From the NCBI GenBank assembly GCA_937873695.1, contig CALMYL010000007.1, positions 62,001 through 126,000 of the forward strand: a DNA stretch of 64,000 nucleotides, in the 5' to 3' direction. A program made the translations under genes and the position numbers. This stretch comes from an uncultured Ignavibacteria bacterium. Its GTDB lineage: Bacteria; Bacteroidota; Ignavibacteria; Tepidaquicellales; OLB5. Of this stretch, positions 36,901 to 44,694 are shown piece by piece (within the stretch, counting starts at the first letter, position 1; every line of letters starts with the position of its first letter). The notes under the pieces are model-generated. The model ran no database searches and had not been told where the DNA came from. It was given only the letters and a program-made list of their open reading frames with translations.

Positions 36901-37470
36901 TATGGCAAAGGTGCGGTGGCATTTTATCTGTTGAGTGAGTACATAGGCGAGGAAAGATTCAACAGGGCAGTAAAAAAATTTTTCGAGAAGTATAAATTCG
37001 GAGGACCGCCTTATCCGGTACCCGTTGATCTTCTTGGATTTCTTGAAAATGAAACACCCGATAGCCTAAAGTATCTAATTTCAGATATGTTCAAAAATGT
37101 AGTATTCTATGATAACAGGGTTTCAGAAACGCGAATCAGTTCGCTAGGTGGCGGGAAATACAGGATAGATGCGGAATTCCTGATATCGAAATACAGGGAA
37201 ACAGGATTCAAAGGCAGAAGCTACAACGATGATTCCGGAAAAAGTACTGAATATACTTTATTTTCCGGAGATGTTTTAAGATCTATGCCTCTAAGAGACT
37301 ATATCGGGCTGGGATATATTGATAAAGACGGAAAACTCATTTATCTGAAAAATTACAGAACGGACGGGATATATAATTCTGTAAGTTTCGTTGTTGATTC
37401 AGAACCTGTGAAGTTCATTATAGATCCGAATAACCTTTTGATTGAAACCGAAAAAAATGATAACATGTAA
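33916..37470 (+). CDS. ABC-2 permease fused to an M1-type aminopeptidase
   Basis: This 1184-residue protein has an N-terminal half (about 1-610) with around twelve membrane segments in two ABC-2 permease-like sets, with a break near 260-310. The C-terminal part is an M1 metallopeptidase: HELSH at 915-919 with WWGNQ after it, and a downstream Glu in MITESLTEYI. The spacing to that Glu is 19 residues, one more than in classical M1 enzymes; I recall the same spacing in other proteins of this fused class. Permease/M1 fusions next to an ABC ATPase are known in Bacteroidota. The transported substrate is unknown. Confidence 0.88.
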   Translation: MFLTILKSEIKYWLKNPAYYFYLIIFFLLGAAAMAGAAGAFGEDSSSVKTANSPMGIFSFVMLFGKLMLFLLPVIVGVSVYRDHKSGVYRLLYSFPITKSGYLSAKFLSSFAGVNIIALFFLCGLMLGAALPVVPAGRILPVEISAYAEIYFIFLLPNLLLSGIIVFTVVVLSENIYAGFISVVLLFLLRESASRITVSAETGGLGLLIEPFGEAAVHYFTRNNTIVQNDIISLPLTGTIVLNRVLWLTVSIFLAAFLYRVFSFEGGFFRRLSGRTNNSIEQSSAAGEKIKIYFPEVKSVWGIPDKLKTAWYLSNAEIKYIIKSRSFLIVVIAGIILISTILMQANPQTGTKLLPVTWSILGLPVFFFSMLITVLTFMYAGVLINRAKICRIDSLIDTSPAGDGILLLSKFLALVKMQIILLLVIMASGIGFQIYSGYYRFELIQYIFALFVLHLSGFVIWAFASLFVQNLFRNSYIGLFLLVLAAIGISNLPHAGIEKMIFRFNQNPEPDFFMKLSDLSGYGYSLLPFFVYKAYWFIFGIIIFLLSILFSKRGLTETFTERLTNAALKFRGKIAYVILFLCGGFTAYGYFINAAATGNEEMMFKTGNQESLKSEFTTRYSALKEIKQPRITAVNAKIELYPESNSMYAEGFYTLINRTLYPIDTLLVRTGFDEITAVSFEDEIESLIDDSLFNFYVFKLRKPIAPGDSIKMSFNIKNRQNTLLVKNSNILNNGTYLKSDIFPRIGYIFDGSTIFNHYQGSDADLISLELLTGTSEGQTVIAPGKTIKRWNENNRTYTLNKTDEKVKFVFGIHSGIYEVYKDYHLGSFIEVYYHKPHTNNLKQIVDGIKQSMSYNSDNFGAYPFRVIKVAEFPRSEGSYATTAANIVSISEIRFLTDIRTPVDNNIDISFYVSAHELSHQWWGNQVMPADVPGAHMITESLTEYITARIYEKRYGKQSAERFLSVQMERYLKGRTSETGEEPPLYTVDAERSYISYGKGAVAFYLLSEYIGEERFNRAVKKFFEKYKFGGPPYPVPVDLLGFLENETPDSLKYLISDMFKNVVFYDNRVSETRISSLGGGKYRIDAEFLISKYRETGFKGRSYNDDSGKSTEYTLFSGDVLRSMPLRDYIGLGYIDKDGKLIYLKNYRTDGIYNSVSFVVDSEPVKFIIDPNNLLIETEKNDNM

Positions 37471-37550
37471 ACAGTAATATCGGGCAATCCGTTCTGATGT
37501 GCGGTGTTTTTTGCAAAGCAATGACATATAAATTATCATTATTTTATAAT

Positions 37551-38120
37551 ATGAGAAACGAATATCTGACAAGTATCATTAAGCAGTTTGAGTATTACAA
37601 AATGCTGGGTGATAAAACATTTTTAAATATACCCGATGAAATGCTCTTTTGGCAGTATAACAATGAAAGCAACAGCATTGCTGTTATTGTAAAACATCTG
37701 TGGGGCAATATGCTTTCAAGGTGGACGGATTTTTTAACAACCGATGGTGAAAAATCCTGGCGCAAACGTGACGAAGAATTTGAAAATGATATCGGATCGA
37801 AGGATGAACTGCTTAAGAAATGGAATGAAGGCTGGGAATGTTTGTTCAATGCACTCAATTCATTAAAACCTGAAGATCTTGATAAGATCATATATATCCG
37901 CAACCAGGGTCACACAGTAAATGAAGCAATTTTCAGGCAGCTTGCGCATTATGCGTATCATGTGGGTCAGATAGTTTACATAGGAAAAATGGCCAGCGAA
38001 AAATGGGTATCACTATCGATACCAAAGGGTAAATCTGGTACATTTAATGCTGAGAAGCTTGCAAAACCAAGGCATAATGAACATTATACGGATGAATTCC
38101 TGAAAAAGGATAAAAAGTAA
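37551..38120 (+). CDS. DUF1572 (DinB-like) protein
   Basis: The 189-residue protein is a four-helix-bundle DinB-like protein. Motifs are IAVIVKHLWGNMLSRWTDFLT, a middle SKDELLKKWNEGWE, and RQLAHYAYHVGQIVYIGKM. The His residues of KHLWGN and HYAYHVGQ are the metal-binding positions of the DinB fold. Length fits DUF1572. ATG 37551 (MRNEYLTSII) is chosen over an upstream start since the homologous region begins there. Confidence 0.85.
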   Translation: MRNEYLTSIIKQFEYYKMLGDKTFLNIPDEMLFWQYNNESNSIAVIVKHLWGNMLSRWTDFLTTDGEKSWRKRDEEFENDIGSKDELLKKWNEGWECLFNALNSLKPEDLDKIIYIRNQGHTVNEAIFRQLAHYAYHVGQIVYIGKMASEKWVSLSIPKGKSGTFNAEKLAKPRHNEHYTDEFLKKDKK

Positions 38121-38190
38121 CCTTTTCTGAGAGAAATAGCTAATGAGTAGCATATTCAAATTGCCACCAAAAAGATAAATATACCATGAA

Positions 38191-38217
38191 TTGATATATC
38201 AATTATTGATATATCAT
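38191..38217. promoter_or_regulatory. Palindromic operator candidate for the MarR gene at 38232
   Basis: A perfect palindrome TTGATATATCAA (38191-38202) is followed by a near-identical copy, ttgatatatcat (38206-38217), ending 14 bases before the ATG. Both sites face the same side of the helix, one and a half turns apart, as expected for two MarR dimers. Confidence 0.6.
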
Positions 38218-38231
38218 ATTATATTACGGGT

Positions 38232-38669
38232 ATGAAAACGGATGATTTTTCAAACGCTATGTTTTTCAATAATATAGAAAGCGCGCTAAAACAATACAAA
38301 AAATACATTCAGCTTAGTCTGATAAAACATAAAATCGATATAACCTACGATCAATGGCAGGTATTGGATATTATTGTAAATAATGAAGATATAAAACAAA
38401 CCGAAATAGCAGAGAAAACATCAAAGGATACTGCTTCGGTTACAAGGATAATTGAGCTTCTTAACAAAAAAGGCTATGTTGCGCGCCAAACCGACCCGAA
38501 TAACAGGCGAAAGCTGATATTGGGAGTGAGCAATCATGGTGAAAAGCAATATCATAAAGCTGCAGCGGTGATTGGTGAATGTACCGATAAGGCGCTGAGC
38601 GGATTAAAAGAAAAACGACTAAAAAAACTGAAGAAAGTATTTAAAACCATAACAAAGAACTGCAGGTAA
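38232..38669 (+). CDS. MarR family transcriptional regulator
   Basis: The 145-residue protein matches the MarR layout: ITYDQWQVLDIIVNNEDIKQTEIAEKT for the first helices, SVTRIIELLNKKGYVAR for the recognition helix and PNNRRKLILGVS for the wing. It ends in a basic dimerisation helix. It is one base from the GNAT gene at 38671, so the two are cotranscribed, and it has its own palindromic operator candidate. Confidence 0.9.
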   Translation: MKTDDFSNAMFFNNIESALKQYKKYIQLSLIKHKIDITYDQWQVLDIIVNNEDIKQTEIAEKTSKDTASVTRIIELLNKKGYVARQTDPNNRRKLILGVSNHGEKQYHKAAAVIGECTDKALSGLKEKRLKKLKKVFKTITKNCR

Positions 38670-38670
38670 A

Positions 38671-39198
38671 GTGAAAGATCACCAAATTAAATTAAGAACC
38701 GCCGTGTTTGAAGATATTCCCGCCATAGTTGAGATGTACCGCGGGACTGTGCACTCAGTAAATGCAGCGGATTACACACCCGCGCAGATACGGGTCTGGG
38801 CTGATGGCGCGGTAAACTATCCCCGCTGGGAAAAGGCGATCAAAGAGCAGTATTTTGTTTTAGCTGAAATAGATACCACCCCCGGGCTAAAGTCCGACCC
38901 ATCCTTGAAAAAGGAGGGGAGTAAAATTATTGCCGGATTTTCTTCAATTGCAAAAGACGGCTACCTGGATTTTATGTATGTAAGCAAGGACTATCAACGC
39001 TGCGGTGTCGCCAGTATGCTGCTAAACGAAATAGAGCGCAAAGCTGCGGAACAGAGGAATCCCGAGATATACTCGCACGTAAGCAAAACCGCGCGCGGAT
39101 TTTTTTTGAAAATGGGTTACGAGCATAAAGAGGATATTCACGACCTGTACAAGGGAGAACTCTTTGTAAATGCGCTTATGGTGAAGAAGCTGAATTAA
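38671..39198 (+). CDS. GNAT acetyltransferase with an in-frame repeat insertion
   Basis: This 175-residue GNAT protein starts at GTG one base after the MarR stop. Motif A is DFMYVSKDYQRCGVASMLL and the C-terminal region is KTARGFFLKMGYEHKEDI. Residues 69-85 (nucleotides 38875-38925) are encoded by a family D intergenic repeat (accacccccgggctaaa..., aaggaggggag) inserted in frame between two strands (VLAEID and IIAGFSSI). The insertion is 17 codons and keeps the frame. Without it the length would be normal for the family. The enzyme is probably intact, as the insert falls in a loop. Confidence 0.85.
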   Translation: MKDHQIKLRTAVFEDIPAIVEMYRGTVHSVNAADYTPAQIRVWADGAVNYPRWEKAIKEQYFVLAEIDTTPGLKSDPSLKKEGSKIIAGFSSIAKDGYLDFMYVSKDYQRCGVASMLLNEIERKAAEQRNPEIYSHVSKTARGFFLKMGYEHKEDIHDLYKGELFVNALMVKKLN

Positions 39199-39331
39199 AT
39201 CCGGCAATTAAACCTTACTATTTGCATTGTAAAATCTGCAATTCTGCGCTATTTTTGTATATAATAAACCTTAACTGAATGCGCTCATCTTTGGCCAAAC
39301 CATCCCTTTAAATAATATATATTTCCCAAAA

Positions 39332-39829
39332 ATGAAAACGGCGATAATTTTTAAAACCAAGCACGGCACCACAGAAAAAGTAGCCTACATGCTTGCGAAG
39401 CGTCTCACTGAAACAGGCGATGAAGTCCGCGTCATTGATCTTGCAAAAACAAGGCAGCCGCATCTGAACGGGTATGAAAAAATTATAATCGGCGGCTCAA
39501 TTCACGTAGGCAAGATTCAAAAAGAAATAAGGACCTTTGCAGATAAACATAAAGCTTCGCTTAAAGCAAAAATACTCGGACTCTATATCTGCTGCATGGA
39601 AACCGACGGGAAAAAACGGCAGAAGGAATTTGAAGATTCGTTCCCGGCTGAGCTGAAGAAGCATGCTTCTGCAAAAGGTATAATGGGCGGCGAGTTTCTG
39701 CTTGAAAAAATGAACTTCATCGAAAGGCTCGTTGTAAGGAAAGTAGCCCACACAAGGGAATCAGTTTACGATATTGATATGGATGCAGTTGAGACGTTCC
39801 TTAAGCAAATCAGTCCTCCGGCCAGCTAA
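39332..39829 (+). CDS. Flavodoxin-like protein, HemG/flavodoxin_5 type
   Basis: The 165-residue protein begins with AIIFKTKHGTTEKVAYMLA, the phosphate-binding loop of the flavodoxin fold, then YEKIIIGGSIHVGKIQKEI and LGLYICCMETD. This pattern matches the menaquinone-dependent protoporphyrinogen oxidase/flavodoxin family. FMN binding is expected. Whether it oxidises protoporphyrinogen IX cannot be read from the sequence. Confidence 0.8.
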   Translation: MKTAIIFKTKHGTTEKVAYMLAKRLTETGDEVRVIDLAKTRQPHLNGYEKIIIGGSIHVGKIQKEIRTFADKHKASLKAKILGLYICCMETDGKKRQKEFEDSFPAELKKHASAKGIMGGEFLLEKMNFIERLVVRKVAHTRESVYDIDMDAVETFLKQISPPAS

Positions 39830-39914
39830 TAACGATTTTACGGAATACACTTTTATTGTGTTTATTAATCATTATTTTTGCTGATTATTATTCAATTTAT
39901 AACTACAGTACTTA

Positions 39915-40757
39915 ATGAGAGACCAGTGGGCTAAAGAGCTTTATGTAAGGGGTGAAAAGGCTGCCGACTACGACGCAATTACAGAGATCAACCGTCTTGC
40001 CTTCGGCAGAGATGATGAGGGCATCCTTATAAACGATATCAGGAAAACAAGAAGTTACGAATTCGGGTTTTCACTTGTCGCCATAAAGGAAGATGTGATC
40101 CTTGGCCACGTTTTATTTTCTAAAGGATTTATAACTCACCGCGGAAGAAGGTTTAAGTGCCTGGTTCTGGGTCCGGTTGCCGTACACCCCGAACACCAGC
40201 GGCACGGAATAGGAAAGGCACTTATTAACGAAGGACTTGAGCGCGCCAAAGAAGTGGGGTTCGGCGCGGTTATTGTGGTGGGCGATCCTGTTTATTACGC
40301 GCAATTCGGTTTTAAGCCTGCCGTTACAATGAAGCTCCGTACGAGCATGAAAATTCCCGATGAGAATTTTATGGCGAAGGAGATATCCCGCAACGCGCTG
40401 AGGGGGATCATAGGAACAGTAATGTTCCCAAGAGAATTTTTGACGCTTGCCGAAGCGGATAAAAAACGCGCAGATGAAAAAGCGAAGCTGGATGAACAAG
40501 CCAGGCTTGAAGAAACCATAATGCAGGAAGCAAGGGATATTGCTTCAAACACATTTGGTAAATCAGCCGCGGCAGAAAAGAACGAAGATACAATTACCGA
40601 AGAGGTAACCGAGGGGGAGATTACACCGGAAGATAATACCCCGGTTAATGAACCGGTTAACGAAGAGGTTAACGATAGCGATGAAACAAAAAACAGCGAT
40701 CCCGGGGATGAAAATTCCGGCGGCGGGAAACCCGAAGAAAATAATACGGTGATGTAG
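39915..40757 (+). CDS. GNAT N-acetyltransferase with acidic C-terminal tail
   Basis: Residues 1-180 are a YhbS-like GNAT domain: AITEINRLAFGRDDEG, LGHVLFSKGFI, the motif A segment LGPVAVHPEHQRHGIGKALI and GDPVYYAQFGFKPA. After a helical linker, residues 205-280 form an acidic tail rich in Glu, Asn and Pro with short repeats such as VNEPVNEEVN. The tail is not part of the usual family and may be disordered. A terminator hairpin follows. Confidence 0.85.
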   Translation: MRDQWAKELYVRGEKAADYDAITEINRLAFGRDDEGILINDIRKTRSYEFGFSLVAIKEDVILGHVLFSKGFITHRGRRFKCLVLGPVAVHPEHQRHGIGKALINEGLERAKEVGFGAVIVVGDPVYYAQFGFKPAVTMKLRTSMKIPDENFMAKEISRNALRGIIGTVMFPREFLTLAEADKKRADEKAKLDEQARLEETIMQEARDIASNTFGKSAAAEKNEDTITEEVTEGEITPEDNTPVNEPVNEEVNDSDETKNSDPGDENSGGGKPEENNTVM

Positions 40758-40784
40758 AGCGGTTTTGTTTCATAAATAATACTT

Positions 40785-40809
40785 CAGGGGCTTAGAGCCC
40801 CTTTTTTTA
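40785..40809 (+). terminator. Rho-independent terminator
   Basis: A GGGGCT stem (40787-40792) pairs with AGCCCC (40796-40801) and is followed by seven Ts. It ends the GNAT gene at 40757. Confidence 0.75.
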
Positions 40810-40901
40810 TTGACTGCGCTCTGCGATTTAAATTTAAATTGCATATTATTATGGTTACTTTTGTAATGTATATTACTTTTTATGTTCATTAAGGGGGTTT
40901 T

Positions 40902-41927
40902 ATGCTGCAGAAATATGATTTTTTAAATGGTGCGCTGGCTGAATCAAAAGGAAACGATTGCAGGGTTTGGGTTTACGTCAATCCCGATAACGATGAAAAG
41001 GATTTTATTGAAAAAGAATATAAAATTGATAAACATACTGTTGAATCCGCCACTGACCCTGATGAAATATCGCGTATAGAATTTGAAGATGATAACATTT
41101 TTATCATCTGGAAGCGTCCCAAGAATTATTTAAGCTCAGATAATTTTCTCTTCGGCGTATCTTCGATAGGTTTATTCCTTTTTAAGGATAAGCTGGTTGT
41201 TGTTCTGCCCGAAGATGTGTCGCTGTTTGACCAGAAACATAACCTGCATTTTGGTTCGTTAATGGATATAATAATCAAATTCCTTTATAACTCCATACGC
41301 CATTACCTTGATCATATTAAGGCTATGAAGATAATTTCTCGGGAAATACAGATAAAGCTCAACGCCTCGATGGAAAATGAGTACCTTATCCAGATGTTCA
41401 ATCTGAGCGAAAGCTTAATATACTACATTAATGCTATTAGTTCGAATCTTACCGTGCTTATAAAGCTGCGCAATTACTTCGAAAAGCATTCCGGCAACGG
41501 TTACCCCGGTAATGACGAGCGGTTTGAGCAGCTTGAAGATATCATAATAGAAAATAACCAGTGCCTGAAGCAGGCGGAAATTTATTCATCAGTGCTCTCG
41601 GGTCTTATGGACGCGCGCGGAAATATTATTAATAACAATATGAACGTGCTGATAAAGAATCTAACTATGATAAACATAATTTTTCTGCCGCTGAACCTGA
41701 TAGCGGGAATAGGCGGTATGAGCGAATACAGTATGATGACCCAGGGTGTTGACTGGAGGATCTCTTACGGCATTTTCTTTGCGGCAATGGGTGTACTTGG
41801 CTGGGTAACGCTTAAGTTCATAAACCGTATAAACGCAATGAGCAGGCAGTCGCATATAGTAAAGCAATCTCTCTTCAGCAAACTTAAAAGCTGGAAGCAG
41901 TCCGGCGGCAGCTCCGCAGGGATGTAA
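40902..41927 (+). CDS. CorA-like divalent metal transporter with altered GMN motif
   Basis: The 341-residue protein has the CorA layout: an alpha/beta N-terminal domain, a long helix (about 105-260) and two C-terminal membrane segments. The first contains NIIFLPLNLIAGIGGMS, where the signature GMN (which shapes the pore) is Gly272-Met273-Ser274. Asn is replaced by Ser. CorA/ZntB/MRS2 family members without Asn are uncommon, so transport activity is uncertain. The C-terminal basic segment after the second helix is retained. Confidence 0.8.
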   Translation: MLQKYDFLNGALAESKGNDCRVWVYVNPDNDEKDFIEKEYKIDKHTVESATDPDEISRIEFEDDNIFIIWKRPKNYLSSDNFLFGVSSIGLFLFKDKLVVVLPEDVSLFDQKHNLHFGSLMDIIIKFLYNSIRHYLDHIKAMKIISREIQIKLNASMENEYLIQMFNLSESLIYYINAISSNLTVLIKLRNYFEKHSGNGYPGNDERFEQLEDIIIENNQCLKQAEIYSSVLSGLMDARGNIINNNMNVLIKNLTMINIIFLPLNLIAGIGGMSEYSMMTQGVDWRISYGIFFAAMGVLGWVTLKFINRINAMSRQSHIVKQSLFSKLKSWKQSGGSSAGM

Positions 41928-41974
41928 ATCGGAGCAGCAATTTGAACTCAATTTGCATGAATATTTTTTAGACG

Positions 41975-42514
41975 ATGACGGGTATATTCATCAAGATTCT
42001 TAGAATGAGCGCATGGGGAATAAGCCTGCAGATGTTTTTGCCCGTGATTACTTCGGGGGTAATATATTTAGCGGGGTATCCTTTAACGGCGTTTTTAGTT
42101 TTCCAGTTATTTATAGAAGCATTTGCGCTTTGGCAGCTTTCCATGGGGATCGTGCTTTCAAAGTACTCCGCTGCCGGAAAGATCCGTGTTTTATTTATTT
42201 TTAATATGATCTTTGCGCTTGCATACCGGTTTGGCTCAAATGCTTTCCAGGTTTGGCATTATGTAAACCTTGGCGGTTTTGCGGAAATGGAAAAGCTGTA
42301 CTGGCTGATACCCGTACATATTTACGCAAGCGCGGGAATGATATATTGCTTCTGGCTGAATGCTAAATGGATACGCGAAAATGAAACAGCTGACGGAACC
42401 GGAATTAATGAAAGTGTTCTGAAAACATTTTTCAGGGTACTGATGTTTCCCTGGGGTTTATGGAATATTCAGCCAAGGCTCAACGCAATTGTTTCGAAAT
42501 ATAACCGGAATTAA
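41975..42514 (+). CDS. Hypothetical membrane protein
   Basis: This 179-residue protein has about four membrane segments (near 10-35, 40-60, 70-95 and 110-128) and a short cytoplasmic C-terminus. I do not recognise the family. It lies 47 bases after the CorA-like gene and three bases before the next gene, suggesting a small operon. Confidence 0.6.
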   Translation: MTGIFIKILRMSAWGISLQMFLPVITSGVIYLAGYPLTAFLVFQLFIEAFALWQLSMGIVLSKYSAAGKIRVLFIFNMIFALAYRFGSNAFQVWHYVNLGGFAEMEKLYWLIPVHIYASAGMIYCFWLNAKWIRENETADGTGINESVLKTFFRVLMFPWGLWNIQPRLNAIVSKYNRN

Positions 42515-42517
42515 TTA

Positions 42518-42826
42518 ATGAGTGAAATTACTATCACACAGCTTATATATTTAAATGATAGCGGCGAGCAGGGTTTCCTGGAGTACGAATCATTGGTACT
42601 GCCCCTGCTTGAAAAGTACCGCGGCAAGCTTGAGCTCAGATTAAGGCCTTGCAGGGATAATTTTATTTATCCCGCCGAGGGCGAGCAGCCCTATGAGGTT
42701 CATATAGTATCATTTGAAACAAAAGAGGATTATGAGAGTTTTAAAAATGACCCCGTGAGAATTAAGAATCTGGGATTGCTTAAAAATTCAGTAAAGAAAA
42801 TTACCGTAATGGAATCATGCGGATAA
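42518..42826 (+). CDS. DUF1330-like dimeric alpha-beta barrel protein
   Basis: The 102-residue protein has the ferredoxin-like fold pattern of stress-responsive and monooxygenase-like dimeric barrels: ITITQLIYLN, FLEYESLVLPLLEKYRGKLELR, YEVHIVSFETKEDYESFKNDP and the closing strand. It resembles DUF1330. No signal peptide. It starts three bases after the membrane protein gene. Function is not known. Confidence 0.6.
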   Translation: MSEITITQLIYLNDSGEQGFLEYESLVLPLLEKYRGKLELRLRPCRDNFIYPAEGEQPYEVHIVSFETKEDYESFKNDPVRIKNLGLLKNSVKKITVMESCG

Positions 42827-42855
42827 ATAATTGTTTAATATAAATAGTTTAAGAG

Positions 42856-43416
42856 ATGAATTATAATTCAAAACATGTTTTTTTGTTAATTATTTCAATT
42901 TTTATGATAGCCGGATTTAATGATGTTTTTTCGGGTGATAACGGCACATATATACAGTATGCGCTAAAGGTTAAGGATTTTGATACAACGGGTTTCTTTA
43001 TTTCAAAGGGCTCTGATCACGAAATAAATATTAAGAATTCCGCAGGGTGTATTCTAAAATTCCGTGTAAACGATAAGGATGAACTCTTAACGTACCATTG
43101 CGGAATTGCCTTTATTTATTTTGAGTTTGCAAACGGTTGGCTTAACAGATATAAAACGCTTGATATAAACGGTGTGCTTAAGGGCGATGATGAATTTGAA
43201 GATCTTGCAATTGTTGAATATGAAATAAAGAAAATGAATTTGCTTCATGCGAAGTTTGAAGTGCTTAATGAGGCTGATGGTAATATTCCTATGAATGACG
43301 CAAAGGATGAAATAGTGTATACAAAGGTATATGATTCAAAAAATAAACTTATCAGGGAAAATTACATATCATCAAAAGAATACTGGAATGCCAGTAATGT
43401 TTTGTACAAACCGTAA
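42856..43416 (+). CDS. Secreted hypothetical protein
   Basis: The 186-residue protein begins with a signal peptide (about residues 7-27, MNYNSKHVFLLIISIFMIAG). The remainder is a beta-rich domain with two Cys at residues 59 and 76 that could form a disulfide. No family recognised. A repeat-rich region follows. Confidence 0.55.
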   Translation: MNYNSKHVFLLIISIFMIAGFNDVFSGDNGTYIQYALKVKDFDTTGFFISKGSDHEINIKNSAGCILKFRVNDKDELLTYHCGIAFIYFEFANGWLNRYKTLDINGVLKGDDEFEDLAIVEYEIKKMNLLHAKFEVLNEADGNIPMNDAKDEIVYTKVYDSKNKLIRENYISSKEYWNASNVLYKP

Positions 43417-43629
43417 GTAGTATTTTCACCTCTTGCGGAGCTTTATGTGAAGTATTGTTTTTATTACGCCCCTTCGGGGCTAAATTAATTTTTTCCTTTT
43501 CGATGGGCTTCGCCCATCGCTTGTATATAACACCACTGTCAAAGGCCAGTCCTTTGGCCTCCGGGGCTCCTATTTAATTCTATTAAAGCCTAACTCACTA
43601 TGCCGCTCTGGGATTGTCTATGATTTTGA

Positions 43630-43785
43630 CCCGCCTTTGAAAATTTCCGTTAAAAAATCTGATTTGCAAATTCAACACAGGAAAAATTGTTTGAGTCACG
43701 CAAATCGCACCTATGGTGCGAATCAAGCGTGACGAGTTTTTTTCCTGTAACGCAAAGCAGATTTTAGGAAATTTTCAGGAGCGGG
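43630..43785. repeat. Imperfect palindrome of about 156 bases (MITE-like)
   Basis: The outer arms (43630-43661 and 43758-43785) are inverted copies with mismatches: cccgcctttgaaaatttcc faces ggaaattttcaggagcggg. The middle arms (around 43677-43698 and 43728-43746) and the apex (CGCACC tat GGTGCG at 43706-43720) continue the stem. It could fold as a long hairpin. It has no coding potential of note and resembles a non-autonomous mobile element, though no target-site duplication was identified. Confidence 0.6.
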
Positions 43786-43797
43786 CGATTTTTCTTT

Positions 43798-43833
43798 GGT
43801 TACTTTCTTTTGATCGTTCAAAAGAAAGTAACC
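43798..43833. repeat. Perfect 16-base-arm palindrome
   Basis: The arms GGTTACTTTCTTTTGA and TCAAAAGAAAGTAACC are perfect inverse complements around TCGT. It lies 12 bases from the MITE-like element and may be part of the same mobile unit. Confidence 0.7.
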
Positions 43834-43981
43834 GTAAGGTAGTTAGTGTATTGCTTCATATTTTAAGGGATAATTTAAGTTTTTAAATAGGCTAACATAA
43901 TGTTTATTACATACCCCGTCCGGCAAATGCCGGACACCCCTTTCAAGAGGGGAATTGGATCAAAGATTCCCAAAAGATTTA

Positions 43982-44587
43982 TCATACAAAATCTACTGTA
44001 ACCAATATCCTGTCTTCAAAAACCTTCCTGTGAATATTTTTAACATAAGGTAGCGAGCGTGTTTTGTGAATTTCGCCGGTTATATCGCCGCCTTTCAAGG
44101 TTACGAGCTTGCCGCCGGGCTTGATAAGACTTTTTGACCAGGCGCAGAGATCCTGCAGCACTGCAACGGAGCGCGATACAACATAATCATAGTGATTTTT
44201 CATTTTACCGTTCATGAAACCCCCCGATACAAGGGCTTCAGCCCTGCCGCATATCGCGGCGGCGTTGGTAAGCTCCATCCGCTTAATGATATCCGAAACT
44301 ACACTTATCTTTTTTTGTATGGAATCAACCAGCACGAGATTTACTTCCGGGTGGTGAATTGCAATTACAATACCCGGGAATCCCCCGCCGGTGCCGAGAT
44401 CGAGTATGTTCAGTCCGGGTTTAAAATCGATGCCATGGAAAAATAATCTTGAATCCTCTATCAGGTCAAGTACGTTTGGTTTTTTCCGTGATACAAGATT
44501 GATCTTGGAATTCCATCCGATAAGCAGGTCGTTGAACTGCTTTTCTTTTACAAGTATTTGCCAGTCTTCTGTATGTTGTGTTGTCAT
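43982..44587 (-). CDS. rsmG: 16S rRNA (guanine527-N7)-methyltransferase RsmG
   Basis: The 201-residue protein has the class I methyltransferase motif ILDLGTGGGFPGIVIAI, then NLVLVDSIQKKISVV, and the conserved VSRSVA block near residue 130. It methylates G527 of 16S rRNA using S-adenosylmethionine. It belongs to the mnmE-mnmG-rsmG minus-strand group, as found near many bacterial origins. A 107-base gap containing a family D repeat separates it from mnmG. Confidence 0.95.
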   Translation of the reverse strand: MTTQHTEDWQILVKEKQFNDLLIGWNSKINLVSRKKPNVLDLIEDSRLFFHGIDFKPGLNILDLGTGGGFPGIVIAIHHPEVNLVLVDSIQKKISVVSDIIKRMELTNAAAICGRAEALVSGGFMNGKMKNHYDYVVSRSVAVLQDLCAWSKSLIKPGGKLVTLKGGDITGEIHKTRSLPYVKNIHRKVFEDRILVTVDFV

Positions 44588-44594
44588 TTTTTTT

Positions 44595-44653
44595 CAGACC
44601 ACCCCGCCACGAGCTTCGCTCGTGTCACCCCTCCTCATCTGAGGAGGGGAGCT
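44595..44653. repeat. Family D composite repeat (rsmG-mnmG gap)
   Basis: The element reads agaccaccccg, a variable hairpin (cacgagcttcgctcgtg), cacccctcc, a second hairpin and ggaggggagctt. The same framework with different hairpins occurs at 46713-46770, 49848-49930, 50691-50747 and 51594-51654, and inverted near 10301, 23933 and 24187. Confidence 0.8.
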
Positions 44654-44694
44654 TATTTTGTGAAATGTTCTATTAAAAACTTAATCTGCAATAA

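Larger units (their letters stand above)
43417..43981. other. Repeat-rich intergenic region with a long imperfect palindrome
   Basis: This 565-base gap contains a cgatgggcttcgcccatcg hairpin (43501-43519), a ggccagtcctttggcc hairpin (43543-43558), a 156-base imperfect palindrome (43630-43785), a perfect 36-base palindrome (43798-43833) and a ccggcaaatgccgg hairpin (43920-43933). No coding gene is seen. Confidence 0.75.

Noticed and set aside
43798-43833. Palindrome as a terminator for rsmG or the gene at 42856
   Set aside because: There is no T tract after the stem in either direction and the gap to both gene ends is large.
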